From contig NZ_CP019236.1 in assembly GCF_001955695.1 (NCBI RefSeq), forward strand, positions 5,146,001 through 5,210,000: a stretch of DNA of 64,000 bases. Reading direction: 5' to 3'. The translations under genes were made by a program, and so were the position numbers. Shown piece after piece: positions 54,767 to 63,810 of this stretch (its first letter is position 1; every line of letters starts with the position of its first letter). The notes beneath the pieces were generated by a model, which saw only the letters and a program-made list of their open reading frames with translations, did no database searches and had not been told where the DNA came from. This stretch comes from Rhodoferax koreense. GTDB lineage: Bacteria > Pseudomonadota > Gammaproteobacteria > Burkholderiales > Burkholderiaceae_C.

Positions 54767-56195
54767 GGTTGGGCTCCTTGGAAACTTGTTGGGATGGCGA
54801 CTTGGCGCTGGCGACGATGAAATCGACCACGCGCGGCATCTTCATGAATTTGGAGCCTTTGACGAGCACGCTCGCCACGCCAGGCAGCAGGGCCGCAATG
54901 GCCGCGTTGAGCGCGTCCACGTCGGCGCCGAAATGACGGCACAAACCTGGACTGGCTTGACCGAAGGCCTGCACGGTATGTGCCGTCAGCTCGCCGAGCG
55001 TCAACACGTGCTCGATGCCGGCCTGCGCCGCACGCGCGCCGACCTCGGCATGGAACTGCGGCCCCTGGTCGCCGACCTCGCCCATGTCGCCGAGCACCAG
55101 CAGGCGCGGGCCAGGCAGGCCAGCCAGCACCTCGATCGCGGCGATCACGGAATCGGGGTTGGCGTTGTAGCTGTCGTCTACCAGGGTCAGCGCGCGGTCC
55201 TCGATGGTCAGCGCGAGCGCGCGCGAACGGCCCTTGACGGGTTCGAAGGCCGCAAGCCCGCGGCCGATGGCGTCTAACGAAACGCCGGCGGCGAGTGCGC
55301 AGCCGATCGCGGCCAGCGAATTCTTCACGTTGTGCCGACCGGCGATGTGCAGGCCATAGGCCACGTCGCCCGCCGGCGTGCGGGCCCGCACCTGCCATGC
55401 GCCTTCGGCCCAGACGGGCTCGTCGCAGGTGATGTCGGCCGGGCCAACCATCGCGAAGGTGCTCGTCACGCGTGGACCGGCCAGTTCGCGCCAGATATGG
55501 GCATAGTCGTCGTCGGCCGGGAACACGGCCACGCCATCTTCCGCCATGGCCTGGAGGACGACGCCGTTTTCCCGCGCCACGGCTTCCACCGTGGCCATGA
55601 ACTCCATGTGCTCGCGTTGCGCGTTATTGACCAGGGCCACCGTCGGCCGGGCCATGGCGGCGATCCGGGCGATCTCGCCCGGGTGGTTCATGCCGAGCTC
55701 GACCACGGCCAGCCGGTGCGCGGCCGAGAGGCGCAGCAGCGTCAGCGGCACGCCGATCTCGTTGTTGTAGTTGCCCTGCGTGGCGAGGGAGGCCTCCGGC
55801 TCGGCGGCGCGCAGGATGCTGGCGATCATCTGCGTCACCGTGGTCTTGCCGTTGCTGCCGGTCACGGCGATCAGCGGCAGTCTGAACTGGCTGCGCCAGC
55901 CCGTGGCCAGGGCGCCGAGCGCGGCCAGCGTGTCGTCCACCTCGATGCACGGCAGGCCGGTGGCCTGGATGCCGCCGCTCGCGCCCGCATGGCACAGGGC
56001 CGCCACGGCGCCGCTGGCCTTGGCCTGCGCCAGCATCGTGTTGGCGTCGAAGTTGTCGCCGCGCAAGGCGACGAACAGGTCGCCCGGCTGCAGGCTGCGT
56101 GTGTCGGTGTGCACGCGCTGGATGGCGACGGCGCCGTCGCCATGGAGACGGCCGCCGGGAATCCATGCCAGCGCCTGGGCCAGGGTCATCATCAT
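54756..56195 (-). CDS. murF: UDP-N-acetylmuramoyl-tripeptide--D-alanyl-D-alanine ligase
   Basis: This 479-residue Mur ligase adds D-Ala-D-Ala. It has the ATP loop [17 protein letters not shown], the [13 protein letters not shown] motif typical of Mur[11 protein letters not shown] (metal ligands), [16 protein letters not shown] and [10 protein letters not shown]. The start is the first of three consecutive ATGs at 56195-56189, the first overlapping the murE stop; the following two are in frame and could serve instead. The frame continues upstream as shadow of murE. Confidence 0.95.
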   Translation of the reverse strand: MMMTLAQALAWIPGGRLHGDGAVAIQRVHTDTRSLQPGDLFVALRGDNFDANTMLAQAKASGAVAALCHAGASGGIQATGLPCIEVDDTLAALGALATGWRSQFRLPLIAVTGSNGKTTVTQMIASILRAAEPEASLATQGNYNNEIGVPLTLLRLSAAHRLAVVELGMNHPGEIARIAAMARPTVALVNNAQREHMEFMATVEAVARENGVVLQAMAEDGVAVFPADDDYAHIWRELAGPRVTSTFAMVGPADITCDEPVWAEGAWQVRARTPAGDVAYGLHIAGRHNVKNSLAAIGCALAAGVSLDAIGRGLAAFEPVKGRSRALALTIEDRALTLVDDSYNANPDSVIAAIEVLAGLPGPRLLVLGDMGEVGDQGPQFHAEVGARAAQAGIEHVLTLGELTAHTVQAFGQASPGLCRHFGADVDALNAAIAALLPGVASVLVKGSKFMKMPRVVDFIVASAKSPSQQVSKEPNHAA

Positions 56196-57691
56196 GGCGC
56201 CACCCCGCTGCGCCGCTGCAACGCCATTTCGGCCTCGGCCTTGTCGGAGAACGGATGCTTCACGCCGGCCACTTCCTGCGTGGCCTCGTGGCCCTTGCCG
56301 GCCAGCAGCACCACGTCTTGCGGTTGCGCCTGGGCCAGCGCGTCGGCGATGGCCAGCGCGCGGTCGGCCTGCACCTGCACGCAGTGGTCGTGGCTCAGGC
56401 CGAGCAGGATCTGGGCAATGATGTGCTCCGGCTTTTCGCCGCGCGGGTTGTCGCTGGTGACGACGACCATGTCGGCCTGTTTCTCGGCCACGGCGGCCAT
56501 CAGCGGACGCTTGGTCGCATCGCGGTCGCCGCCGCAGCCGAACACGCACCACAGCTGGCCGCCGCGCGCGCTGGCCAGCGGACGGAGCGCGAGCAAAGCC
56601 TTGTCGAGGGCGTCTGGCGTGTGGGCATAGTCGATGGCCACCAGCGGCTGGCCGGCGGCATTGAGGCAGTCCATGCGGCCCGGCACCGGCGTGACGGCGG
56701 CACAGGCGCGCACGACCTCGGCCAGCGGCACGCCCATGGCGCGCATCGCACCCATGACGCCGAGCAGGTTGGACACGTTGTACAGGCCGATCAGCGGTGT
56801 CTGTACCCGATGGCGCTCGGCGCCTTCGACGACGGTGAAGGACAAACCCTGGGCGGCATAACCGACCTCGACGGCCCGGAGCCGCGCCTCGGCCTCGATG
56901 CCCACCGACCACACGTCGAGCGCGCCGCCAGCCAGCGTGGCCGCCAGTTCGGCGCCTTTGCTGTCGTCGACGTTGAGCACCGCGGCTTGCAGGCCGGGCC
57001 AGGCGAAGAGTTCGGCCTTGGCCGTCCAGTAGGCATCCATGCCCCCGTGGTAGTCGAGGTGGTCCTGCGTGAAATTGGTGAAGATGCCCACGCGGATGCG
57101 CGTGCCGTCGAGCCGGCGTTCGGCCACGCCGATGCTCGAAGCCTCGATGGCGCAGGCCCGGATGCCCTCGTCCACGAAGCGGCGGAACTGCCGCTGCAGC
57201 AGCACCGGGTCGGGCGTGGTCAGCCCGGTGGCCTCGACCTCGGGCGGGATTCCCACGCCCAAAGTACCCACCACCGCGCATGGCACGGGCGCGGGCAGCT
57301 TCACTTTCGATAGCGCCTGGGCCAGCCACCAGCTGGTGGAGGTCTTGCCGTTGGTGCCGGTCACGGCCAGCACGTCGAGGCTGTCGCTCGGATGGCCGAA
57401 ATAGGCGGCGGCAATCGGCCCGGTGCTGGCCTTGAGCCCGGCGTAACCCGCCACACGTTCGTCGTGGAAGCCGAAAGCCTCGTGGCCGGACGCCTCGATC
57501 AGACAGGCCACCGCACCCTGCGCCAGGGCGGCGCCGATGAACTGGCGGCCATCGACCGCGGCACCGGGCCAGGCGATGAAGGCGTCGCCCGGCCGCACCC
57601 GCCGGCTGTCCACCTGCAAGCTGCCGGACCCGGATGCGACCAGGCCGCGCAACCAGTGCGCGGCCTCGAGCGGCTGTTGGAACACGTTCAT
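56192..57691 (-). CDS. murE: UDP-N-acetylmuramoyl-tripeptide synthetase (meso-diaminopimelate-adding)
   Basis: This 499-residue Mur ligase adds the third amino acid of the stem peptide. It has the ATP loop VTGTNGKTSTSWW, an ASSIGVAERRLDGTR block, FTNFTQDHLDYHGGMDAYW, DYAHTPDALDKAL, and the diaminopimelate-recognition motif SDNPRGEKP. The DNPR sequence supports meso-DAP rather than lysine as substrate. The start ATG overlaps the ftsI stop by one base (TGATG). Confidence 0.96.
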   Translation of the reverse strand: MNVFQQPLEAAHWLRGLVASGSGSLQVDSRRVRPGDAFIAWPGAAVDGRQFIGAALAQGAVACLIEASGHEAFGFHDERVAGYAGLKASTGPIAAAYFGHPSDSLDVLAVTGTNGKTSTSWWLAQALSKVKLPAPVPCAVVGTLGVGIPPEVEATGLTTPDPVLLQRQFRRFVDEGIRACAIEASSIGVAERRLDGTRIRVGIFTNFTQDHLDYHGGMDAYWTAKAELFAWPGLQAAVLNVDDSKGAELAATLAGGALDVWSVGIEAEARLRAVEVGYAAQGLSFTVVEGAERHRVQTPLIGLYNVSNLLGVMGAMRAMGVPLAEVVRACAAVTPVPGRMDCLNAAGQPLVAIDYAHTPDALDKALLALRPLASARGGQLWCVFGCGGDRDATKRPLMAAVAEKQADMVVVTSDNPRGEKPEHIIAQILLGLSHDHCVQVQADRALAIADALAQAQPQDVVLLAGKGHEATQEVAGVKHPFSDKAEAEMALQRRSGVAP

Positions 57692-59424
57692 CAGAACGAT
57701 TCCTCCACCGGTTGCGCCGTCACCTGCGGCTTGACGTCGATGTCGGGCGGCACACCCATCATGCGCAGCGTCTGCTGCACCACCTCGCTGAAGATCGGCG
57801 CGGCGACGATGCCGCCGAAATATTGGCCGTCGCTCGGCTCGTCGACCATCACGGCGACGATGATGCGCGGCTTCTCGATCGGCGCCATGCCGGTGAACCA
57901 GGAACGGTATTTGTTGCTGGCGTAGCCCTTGCCGACCTGCTTGTGGGCCGTGCCCGACTTGCCGCCGACCGAATAGCCGAGCGTCTGCGCCAGCGGGCCG
58001 GTGCCACCGGGCGCGGCGGCCATCTGCAGCATCTTGCGCACGGCGTGCGCGTTTTCCGCGGAGAACACCTTCACGCCGACCGGCGCCTCGTGGTTCTTCA
58101 GAATCGTGACCGGGATGATGCTGCCGTCGTGCGCGAACGAGGTGTAGGAATGCGCCATCTGGAACAGCGAGGCCGACAGGCCGTAGCCATAGGCCATGGT
58201 CGCCTGCTCGACCGGTTTCCAGGTCTTCCACGGGCGCAGCCGCCCGGTGACGGCGCCTGGGAATTCGATCTGCGGCTTCTGGCCGTAGCCCAGCGAGGTG
58301 TAGGTGTCCCACATTTCGTGGGGCGTCATCTTCTGAGCGATCTTCAGCGCACCGACGTTGCTCGACTTCTGGATCACCCCTTCGACCGTGAGCGTGCCGT
58401 AGTTGTGCGTGTCGCTGATGGTGAAGCCGCCGATCTGGAAGCGGCCTGGTGAAGTTTCGATGAGCGTGGACGGCTTCACGCGGCCGGCCTCGAGCGCCAT
58501 GCCGACGGTGATCGGCTTCATCGTCGAGCCGGGCTCGAAGGTGTCGGTGAGCGCGCGGTTGCGCAGTTGTTCACCGGTCAGGTTCACCCGCTTGTCGGGC
58601 ACGTAGCTCGGGTAGTTGGCCAGCGCCAGCACCTCGCCGGTGACGCTGTCGAGCACCACCACGCTGCCGGCCTTGGCGCGGTGGGCGATCACCGCGTCGC
58701 GCAGCTTCTGGTAGGCGAAGAACTGCACCTTGCTGTCGATGCTGAGCTGGATTTCCTTGCCTTCGACCGGCGGCACTTGGTCGCCGATGTCCTCGACGAC
58801 GCGGCCGAGCCGGTCCTTGATCACGCGGCGCGAACCGGGTTTGCCGCGCAGCTCCTTGTTGAAGCTCAGCTCCACACCTTCCTGGCCCTGGTCTTCCACG
58901 TTGGTGAAGCCAAGCACGTGTGCGATGGCCTCGCCTTCGGGGTATTGGCGCTTGTATTCCTTGCGCTGGTAGATGCCGCGGATCTTCAGGGCGTTGATCT
59001 GCTGCACGATGGGCTCATCGACCTGGCGCTTGAGCCAGACGAAGGTCTTGTCTTCGTTCTCGAGCTTCTTGTTCAGGTCGGCCAGCGGCATCTGGAGCAG
59101 CCGGGCGAGTTCGCGCAGCTTGGCCGGGTCGCGGTCCACGTCTTCTGGAATCGCCCAGATGCTGGGCGCGATCACGCTCGAGGCCAGGATCAGGCCGTTG
59201 CGGTCGAGGATGCGGCCGCGGTTGGCCGGCAGTTCCAGCGTGCGCGCGAAACGCACCTCGCCCTGGCGCTGGAAGAAGTCGTTGCCGATGACCTGGATGT
59301 AGGCCGCACGCGCGGCCAGGCCGACGAAGCCCATGGCGATGGCGGCCACTACCAGCTTACTGCGCCAGACCGGCGTCTTGCTGGCCAGCAGCGGGCTGGA
59401 GGTATAACGAACGCTACGGCTCAT
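57691..59424 (-). CDS. ftsI: Septal peptidoglycan transpeptidase FtsI (PBP3)
   Basis: This 577-residue class B penicillin-binding protein has one TM at about 22-45, a pedestal domain (about 55-225) and a transpeptidase domain. The active-site motifs are SXXK at S300-K303 (GSTMKP), SXN at S354-N356 (SSN) and KSGT at 489-492; many PBP3 proteins have KTGT, but KSGT is also common. The C-terminal tail after DGQYFGGIVAAP is normal. It works with FtsW. The start overlaps the ftsL stop (ATGA). Confidence 0.96.
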   Translation of the reverse strand: MSRSVRYTSSPLLASKTPVWRSKLVVAAIAMGFVGLAARAAYIQVIGNDFFQRQGEVRFARTLELPANRGRILDRNGLILASSVIAPSIWAIPEDVDRDPAKLRELARLLQMPLADLNKKLENEDKTFVWLKRQVDEPIVQQINALKIRGIYQRKEYKRQYPEGEAIAHVLGFTNVEDQGQEGVELSFNKELRGKPGSRRVIKDRLGRVVEDIGDQVPPVEGKEIQLSIDSKVQFFAYQKLRDAVIAHRAKAGSVVVLDSVTGEVLALANYPSYVPDKRVNLTGEQLRNRALTDTFEPGSTMKPITVGMALEAGRVKPSTLIETSPGRFQIGGFTISDTHNYGTLTVEGVIQKSSNVGALKIAQKMTPHEMWDTYTSLGYGQKPQIEFPGAVTGRLRPWKTWKPVEQATMAYGYGLSASLFQMAHSYTSFAHDGSIIPVTILKNHEAPVGVKVFSAENAHAVRKMLQMAAAPGGTGPLAQTLGYSVGGKSGTAHKQVGKGYASNKYRSWFTGMAPIEKPRIIVAVMVDEPSDGQYFGGIVAAPIFSEVVQQTLRMMGVPPDIDVKPQVTAQPVEESF

Positions 59425-59780
59425 TCAATCCTCCGGCTGTTGTCCAGCACCTGGCGGCCACGGCCACCGGCCGAGGTGCCGGTTTCGGACGGTGTCGTCG
59501 CCGCGGCAGCGGGTGCAGCCTGCATCGTCACGTATTGCGTGATGGCCGGCGTGCTGGTGCGCATCTGCAACTGCTCCTTGGCCAGCTTCTCCACGCGCAG
59601 CGGCGTGGCCTGGGCGCGTTTTTCGACCTGCAGGCGCTCGTTGTCGATCTCCAGCTGGTGCGCGAGCGCATTCGCCTTGTCGACCTGGACGAAGAGGTTG
59701 CGCGATTCGTACTGCGTGCGCACCAGGTACAACGCGCTGGCCAGCACGGCCATCAACAGGACCAGGTTGAGTCGGGTCAT
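59421..59780 (-). CDS. ftsL: Cell division protein FtsL
   Basis: This 119-residue bitopic division protein has one TM at about 3-20 ([17 protein letters not shown]) and a periplasmic coiled coil (about 22-75: [20 protein letters not shown]). A Thr/Ser/Ala-rich C-terminal tail (about 80-119) is likely flexible. It forms a complex with FtsB and FtsQ. Its start overlaps the rsmH stop. Sequence identity is low in this family, so assignment rests on size, topology and position between rsmH and ftsI. Confidence 0.9.
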   Translation of the reverse strand: MTRLNLVLLMAVLASALYLVRTQYESRNLFVQVDKANALAHQLEIDNERLQVEKRAQATPLRVEKLAKEQLQMRTSTPAITQYVTMQAAPAAAATTPSETGTSAGGRGRQVLDNSRRIE

Positions 59781-60736
59781 GTTGCCACCGTCCTTTCGGC
59801 CACGCGCATCACCGCGCTGCGCGAACGCGGGTTGGCGGCCACTTCGGCCGCACTCGGTTTGATGCGGTCCAGGGCCTTGAGTTTCATCACCGGCGCCTTC
59901 GCGGCGAGCATCCAGTCGGGCGCGCGACGGTCCACCACCTCGCGCGTGTGCTTGGCGATGAACTGTTTGACGATGCGGTCTTCCAGCGAATGGAAACTGA
60001 TCACCACCAGGCGGCCTCCAGGTTGCAGCACGGTCAGGCTCGCTTCTAGCGCCTGCTGGAGCTCTTCAAGCTCGGCGTTGATGAAAATCCGAAAAGCCTG
60101 AAATGTGCGCGTTGCAGGGTTCTGGCCCTGCTCGCGGGTTTTGACCGTGCCAGCCACGAGCTCGGCCAGTTCGGTGGTGGATGAAATTGGGCCCCGTTCC
60201 TGTCGGCGAGCAACAATCGCCTTTGCAATGGGGCCAGCAAACCGTTCTTCGCCGTAGTCACGTATCACCTCTGCGATCTGTTGAACTTCGGCTGTCGCCA
60301 GCCACTCGGCCACACTCTCGCCACGCGTGGTGTCCATGCGCATGTCGAGGGGCCCTTCGAACCGAAAACTGAAGCCGCGCTCGGGGTTGTCGATCTGCGG
60401 CGAGCTCACGCCCAGGTCCATCAGGACGCCGGCCGCGCTGGCCGGCGGCAGTTCGCCCAGGTGGCTGAACGCCTGGTGACGAATGGCAAACCGCGGGTCG
60501 GCGATCTGCGCGGCTTCGGCGATCGCGGCCGGGTCGCGATCGAATGCGATCAGGCGGTCCTGCGGCCCGAGGCGCGCCAGCAGCAGCCGCGAATGACCGC
60601 CGCGTCCGAAGGTGGCGTCCACATAGGTCGCGCCCGTGCCCGGCATCGCGGATGCCGCCATGACCGGCTTGTTGCTGAGAAGGGCGTCGACTGCTTCCTG
60701 CAACAAGACGGTGGTATGTGTCCATGACGCGTCCAC
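59777..60736 (-). CDS. rsmH: 16S rRNA (cytosine1402-N4)-methyltransferase RsmH
   Basis: This 319-residue SAM-dependent methyltransferase modifies 16S rRNA C1402. SAM motifs include [16 protein letters not shown] and [10 protein letters not shown], with the catalytic/RNA-binding [20 protein letters not shown] and [12 protein letters not shown]. The start is a GTG ([14 protein letters not shown] follows) preceded by AAGG seven bases upstream, ten bases after mraZ. It is the second gene of the dcw cluster, as usual. Confidence 0.95.
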   Translation of the reverse strand: MDASWTHTTVLLQEAVDALLSNKPVMAASAMPGTGATYVDATFGRGGHSRLLLARLGPQDRLIAFDRDPAAIAEAAQIADPRFAIRHQAFSHLGELPPASAAGVLMDLGVSSPQIDNPERGFSFRFEGPLDMRMDTTRGESVAEWLATAEVQQIAEVIRDYGEERFAGPIAKAIVARRQERGPISSTTELAELVAGTVKTREQGQNPATRTFQAFRIFINAELEELQQALEASLTVLQPGGRLVVISFHSLEDRIVKQFIAKHTREVVDRRAPDWMLAAKAPVMKLKALDRIKPSAAEVAANPRSRSAVMRVAERTVAT

Positions 60737-60745
60737 CGTGGTGCC

Positions 60746-61174
60746 TTAGAAAGAAAAGTCCTTGAAGGCTTCGGGCGTTTCGCCCTGCATCGCCTTGGCT
60801 TCCTGCGCGTCGTAGGTCGCCTTGTCCCAGAGTTCGAAATGGTTGCCCATGCCCAGCAGCATGGTTTCCTTGGAGATGCCCGCGCCTTCACGCAGCTCGG
60901 GCGAGACCAGCACGCGGCCGGTGCCGTCCATCTCCACATCCATCGCGTTGCCCAGGAAGATGCGTTTCCACCACTGTGCCGACATGGGCAACGCAGCGAT
61001 GCGCTCGCGGAATTTCTCCCACTCGGGGCGGGGGAATACCATCAGGCAGCCGTGGGGGTGTTTGGTGATCGTGAGCTGTCCATTGGCCGTCGCGCTCAGG
61101 ACGTCACGATGCCGGGTCGGCACCGATAGCCGCCCCTTGGCATCCAGACTTAGAGACGAAGCCCCTTGAAACAC
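60746..61174 (-). CDS. mraZ: Transcriptional regulator MraZ
   Basis: This 142-residue protein has two AbrB-like SpoVT domains ([20 protein letters not shown] and later [20 protein letters not shown]), each with the DxKGR/DGTGR signature. MraZ binds repeats upstream of its own gene and represses the dcw cluster in several bacteria. The GTG at 61174 gives MFQGASSLS after Val and fits the family; the frame extends 17 codons upstream without support. The repeat array at 61222-61258 lies 48-84 bases upstream. Confidence 0.95.
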   Translation of the reverse strand: MFQGASSLSLDAKGRLSVPTRHRDVLSATANGQLTITKHPHGCLMVFPRPEWEKFRERIAALPMSAQWWKRIFLGNAMDVEMDGTGRVLVSPELREGAGISKETMLLGMGNHFELWDKATYDAQEAKAMQGETPEAFKDFSF

Positions 61175-61475
61175 AACAGCCCACCCTCGCAAGTAGATGC
61201 AAGCAAGTGGGCCATGCGAGGGCACTTTTCACCACTTAATTGCACTTTTTTCCACTGTAGCAGGAAAAGCACACTTTGCCGGGGTGTTGGCACGTATTTT
61301 TTGTAATCAAATCAACGACTTAGCGGCGGCACCGGATTTAGAACTTGCAGAAAAAATCGTTCTAAATTAAGCACTTAGCCCAAGTTCTGAATGTGCCGTC
61401 TCAGCTACAGTTCAGAACGTGAAAAGCACATTCAGCTTGACACTGTGAATAATGCCAGCACTCTTTGCCCGCGCG
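61175..61475. other. mraZ-hslU intergenic region
   Basis: This is the largest noncoding stretch of the window at 301 bases. It holds the MraZ box (61222-61258) and further AT-rich sequence (61290-61375, including TTGATT on the minus strand around 61305-61320) that should carry the dcw promoter. I could not assign boxes with confidence. At the hslU end, CTCTTTGCCCGCGCGTCAAAG (61461-61481) forms an imperfect hairpin overlapping the hslU stop. Confidence 0.6.
61222..61258 (-). promoter_or_regulatory. Probable MraZ box: four direct repeats with exact 10-bp period
   Basis: On the plus strand CACT recurs at 61223, 61233, 61243 and 61253 in units GCACTTTTCA, CCACTTAATT, GCACTTTTTT and CCACTGTAGC. 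On the mraZ strand these read as four (A)AAGTG(G/C) repeats one helical turn apart, matching the repeat style of MraZ operators. They lie 48-84 bases upstream of the mraZ start, consistent with autoregulation of the dcw operon. Confidence 0.78.
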
Positions 61476-62819
61476 TCAAAGAATGTAGCGCGAGAGATCC
61501 TCGTTCTTGCTCAACTCCTGGAGCCGGCCATCGACATAGGCCGCATCGATCACCACGGTCTGACCCTCGAGTTTGGTGGCGTCGAAACTCACTTCGTCCA
61601 GCAGCCGCTCCATCACCGTCGACAGGCGCCGCGCACCGATGTTCTCGGTGCGTTCGTTCACGTCGAAGGCGATGTGCGCGAGCCGCGTCAGGCCGTCGGG
61701 CGAAAACTCGAGCGTGACCTTCTCCGTGGCCAGCAAGGCCTGGTATTGCTTCACGAGCGAGGCATGGGTCTGCGTCAGGATGGCTTCGAAATCCTGCACC
61801 GACAGGGACTGTAGTTCCACCCGGATCGGAAAGCGCCCCTGCAACTCGGGGATCAGGTCGCTCGGGCGGCTCAGGTGGAAGGCCCCGGAGGCGATGAACA
61901 GGATGTGGTCGGTCTTGATCGGCCCGTATTTGGTGGATACCGTCGTGCCCTCGACCAGCGGCAGCAGGTCGCGCTGTACACCCTGGCGCGACACTTCGGC
62001 ACCACCGCCTTCGCTGCGCGAGGTGACCTTGTCGATCTCGTCGATGAAGACGATGCCGTTCTGCTCGGCGTTAAAGATGGCGCGGGTCTTGATCTCTTCC
62101 TCGTTGACGAGTTTGCCGGCCTCTTCCTCGATCAGCAGCTTCATGGCTTCGCTGATCTTGAGCTTGCGCGTCTTGCGCTTGGGCGCGCCGACCTGGCTGA
62201 ACATGCCGCGCAACTGCTCGGTCATCTCCTCCATGCCCGGCGGGCCCATGATTTCGAGCTGTGTGCGCACGTCGGCCACGTCGATCTCGATTTCCTTGTC
62301 GTCGAGCTGGTGCTCGCGCAGCTTCTTGCGGAACGACTGGCGCGCCGGACCTTCGATCTGCGGCGTGGCCGGATGATGCTCGTCGGTGCTTTCCACGGAC
62401 CGCGCCGTCGGAATCAGGATGTCGAGGATGCGCTCCTCGGCCGCATCTTCCGCGCGCACACGCACCTTCTTCATCTCGGATTCGCGCGTCTGCTTCACGG
62501 CGATGTCGGCCAGGTCGCGGATGATCGCATCCACGTCCTTGCCCACGTAGCCGACCTCGGTGAACTTGGTGGCTTCGACCTTGATGAACGGCGCGTCCGC
62601 CAGCCGCGCCAGCCGCCGGGCGATCTCGGTCTTGCCCACGCCGGTGGGGCCGATCATCAGGATGTTCTTGGGTGTGATCTCGAAGCGCAGCTTCTCATCC
62701 ACCTGCTGCCGCCGCCAGCGGTTGCGCAGGGCGATGGCCACGGCGCGCTTGGCGTCGCGCTGGCCGACGATGTGCCGGTCGAGTTCGGAGACGATTTCCT
62801 GGGGGGTCATGGAGGACAT
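61476..62819 (-). CDS. hslU: ATP-dependent protease ATPase subunit HslU
   Basis: This 447-residue AAA+ unfoldase assembles as a hexamer on HslV. Walker [10 protein letters not shown] is at 57-65, the pore GYVG motif is in [10 protein letters not shown], Walker B is [10 protein letters not shown], and the sensor/Arg region is RFPIRVEL. The C-terminal RYIL tail inserts into HslV. The I-domain spans roughly 110-245. The start is the ATG at 62819, or possibly codon 4 ([16 protein letters not shown]). It follows hslV after 157 bases containing a repeat element. Confidence 0.97.
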   Translation of the reverse strand: MSSMTPQEIVSELDRHIVGQRDAKRAVAIALRNRWRRQQVDEKLRFEITPKNILMIGPTGVGKTEIARRLARLADAPFIKVEATKFTEVGYVGKDVDAIIRDLADIAVKQTRESEMKKVRVRAEDAAEERILDILIPTARSVESTDEHHPATPQIEGPARQSFRKKLREHQLDDKEIEIDVADVRTQLEIMGPPGMEEMTEQLRGMFSQVGAPKRKTRKLKISEAMKLLIEEEAGKLVNEEEIKTRAIFNAEQNGIVFIDEIDKVTSRSEGGGAEVSRQGVQRDLLPLVEGTTVSTKYGPIKTDHILFIASGAFHLSRPSDLIPELQGRFPIRVELQSLSVQDFEAILTQTHASLVKQYQALLATEKVTLEFSPDGLTRLAHIAFDVNERTENIGARRLSTVMERLLDEVSFDATKLEGQTVVIDAAYVDGRLQELSKNEDLSRYIL

Positions 62820-62976
62820 AGATCGTATTCAGTTCAAACACGCAAATAGACAATAGGGCTGTTCGGCTGTCCCTTCCAGGGACACCGCGGAACTGGCTCT
62901 GCCAGGCCGCTGGTGTCGCCCCCTGCAAGGGGGTGGGCGCGACACGCAGTGCGCAACCTGGGGGTGAGCCAGAGAC
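62820..62976. repeat. hslV-hslU intergenic region with a compound repeat (copy 1)
   Basis: The 157-base gap contains, at about 62875-62970, the order CCAGGGACACCG, GAACTGGC, GGTGTCGCCCCC, GCAAGG, GGGCGCGACACGC, GCAACCTGGGGGTG. The same order of blocks recurs at 63641-63810 on the other side of hslV. No protein frame of quality is present. Confidence 0.65.
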
Positions 62977-62989
62977 TCAAAGAGTCTCT
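62971..62989 (-). terminator. Perfect hairpin overlapping the hslV stop
   Basis: AGAGACTC AAA GAGTCTCT forms an eight-base stem with a three-base loop that covers the hslV stop codon. No T-run follows, so it might rather protect the mRNA end or limit readthrough into hslU. Confidence 0.45.
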
Positions 62990-63522
62990 ATGACATGGTT
63001 CATGTTCGTGTAGATGCAGACTTCGCCCGCGATCTCCAGCGATTTCTTCACAATGTCGCGCGCCGAAAGATCCGAGTTCTCCAGCATCGCAATCGCGGCC
63101 GACTGGGCATACGCCCCACCGGAACCGATGGCCACGATGCCGCGCTCGGGCTCGAGCACGTCGCCGTTGCCGGTGATGATCAGCGAGGCCTGGCTGTCGG
63201 CCACGGCCAGCATGGCTTCAAGCCGGCGCAGCACGCGGTCGGTGCGCCAGTCCTTGGTGAGTTCGATGGCCGCGCGCACCAGATGCCCCTGGTGCTTCTC
63301 GAGCTTGCCCTCGAACCGCTCGAACAGCGTGAACGCATCGGCCGTGGCGCCCGCAAAACCGGCGAGCACCTTGTCGTGATAAAGCTTCCTGACCTTGCGC
63401 GCCGACCCCTTGATGACGATGGAGCCCAGCGTGACCTGCCCGTCGCCGCCGATGGCGACCTGCATGCCCTGCGGCGTCTGCCGCCGAACGCTGATGATGG
63501 TAGTACCGTGAAATTGTTCCAT
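62977..63522 (-). CDS. hslV: ATP-dependent protease subunit HslV
   Basis: This 181-residue threonine peptidase has the propeptide MEQFHG followed by the active TTIISVRR, with Thr7 as the probable nucleophile after processing. The core with [31 protein letters not shown] and the [11 protein letters not shown] stretch is typical. It forms a dodecamer degrading proteins unfolded by HslU. No good SD is visible; A/T-rich sequence precedes the ATG. A sigma32-like promoter candidate (63531-63559) lies directly upstream. Confidence 0.97.
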   Translation of the reverse strand: MEQFHGTTIISVRRQTPQGMQVAIGGDGQVTLGSIVIKGSARKVRKLYHDKVLAGFAGATADAFTLFERFEGKLEKHQGHLVRAAIELTKDWRTDRVLRRLEAMLAVADSQASLIITGNGDVLEPERGIVAIGSGGAYAQSAAIAMLENSDLSARDIVKKSLEIAGEVCIYTNMNHVIETL

Positions 63523-63810
63523 AAGGATTTATTTGAGGATGAGCAAAGCGGATTGCAAGCGCGCCCGCCGGGAAAAGCTGGCGCAGGCACTGCCGAAATG
63601 CAACCAGATGTGCCTCAGTGACGGCGCGCATTAACACCCATTCCAGAGACACCGTAGAACCGGCCCTTCGACAAGCTCAGGAGAGCCGTCGCCGGGGCGC
63701 CAGGTGTCGCCCCCAGCAAGCCTGTCCTGAGCCTGTCGAAGGCGGGGGGCGCGACATGCGTTGTCGAGCCTTTGGCTCGACCCCGGGGAAGGGTGCAACC
63801 TGGGAGTGTG
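63523..63810. repeat. Intergenic region upstream of hslV with REP-like arms and compound repeat (copy 2)
   Basis: At about 63641-63810 the same blocks as in 62875-62970 recur (CCAGAGACACCG, GAACCGGC, CCAGGTGTCGCCCCC, GCAAG, GGGCGCGACATGCG, GCAACCTGGGAGTG). This copy additionally contains two opposed REP-like arms (CCCTTCGACAAGCTCAGGAG at 63664-63683 and CCTGTCCTGAGCCTGTCGAA at about 63721-63740) and a perfect hairpin GTCGAGCC TTT GGCTCGAC at 63763-63781. No gene frame of quality is present. Confidence 0.65.
63531..63559 (-). promoter_or_regulatory. Candidate sigma32 (heat-shock) promoter of hslV
   Basis: On the minus strand CTTGCAA (63553-63559), 14 bases, then CCTCAAAT (63531-63538) resembles CTTGAAA-N14-CCCCATNT with one and two mismatches. 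It ends eight bases before the hslV ATG, which would give an almost leaderless mRNA. The short leader keeps confidence low. Confidence 0.35.

Noticed and set aside
61461..61482. A hairpin overlapping the hslU stop as a rho-independent terminator
   Set aside because: The stem TTCTTTG/CAAAGAG has a mismatch and a nine-base loop, and there is no following T-run on the transcript.
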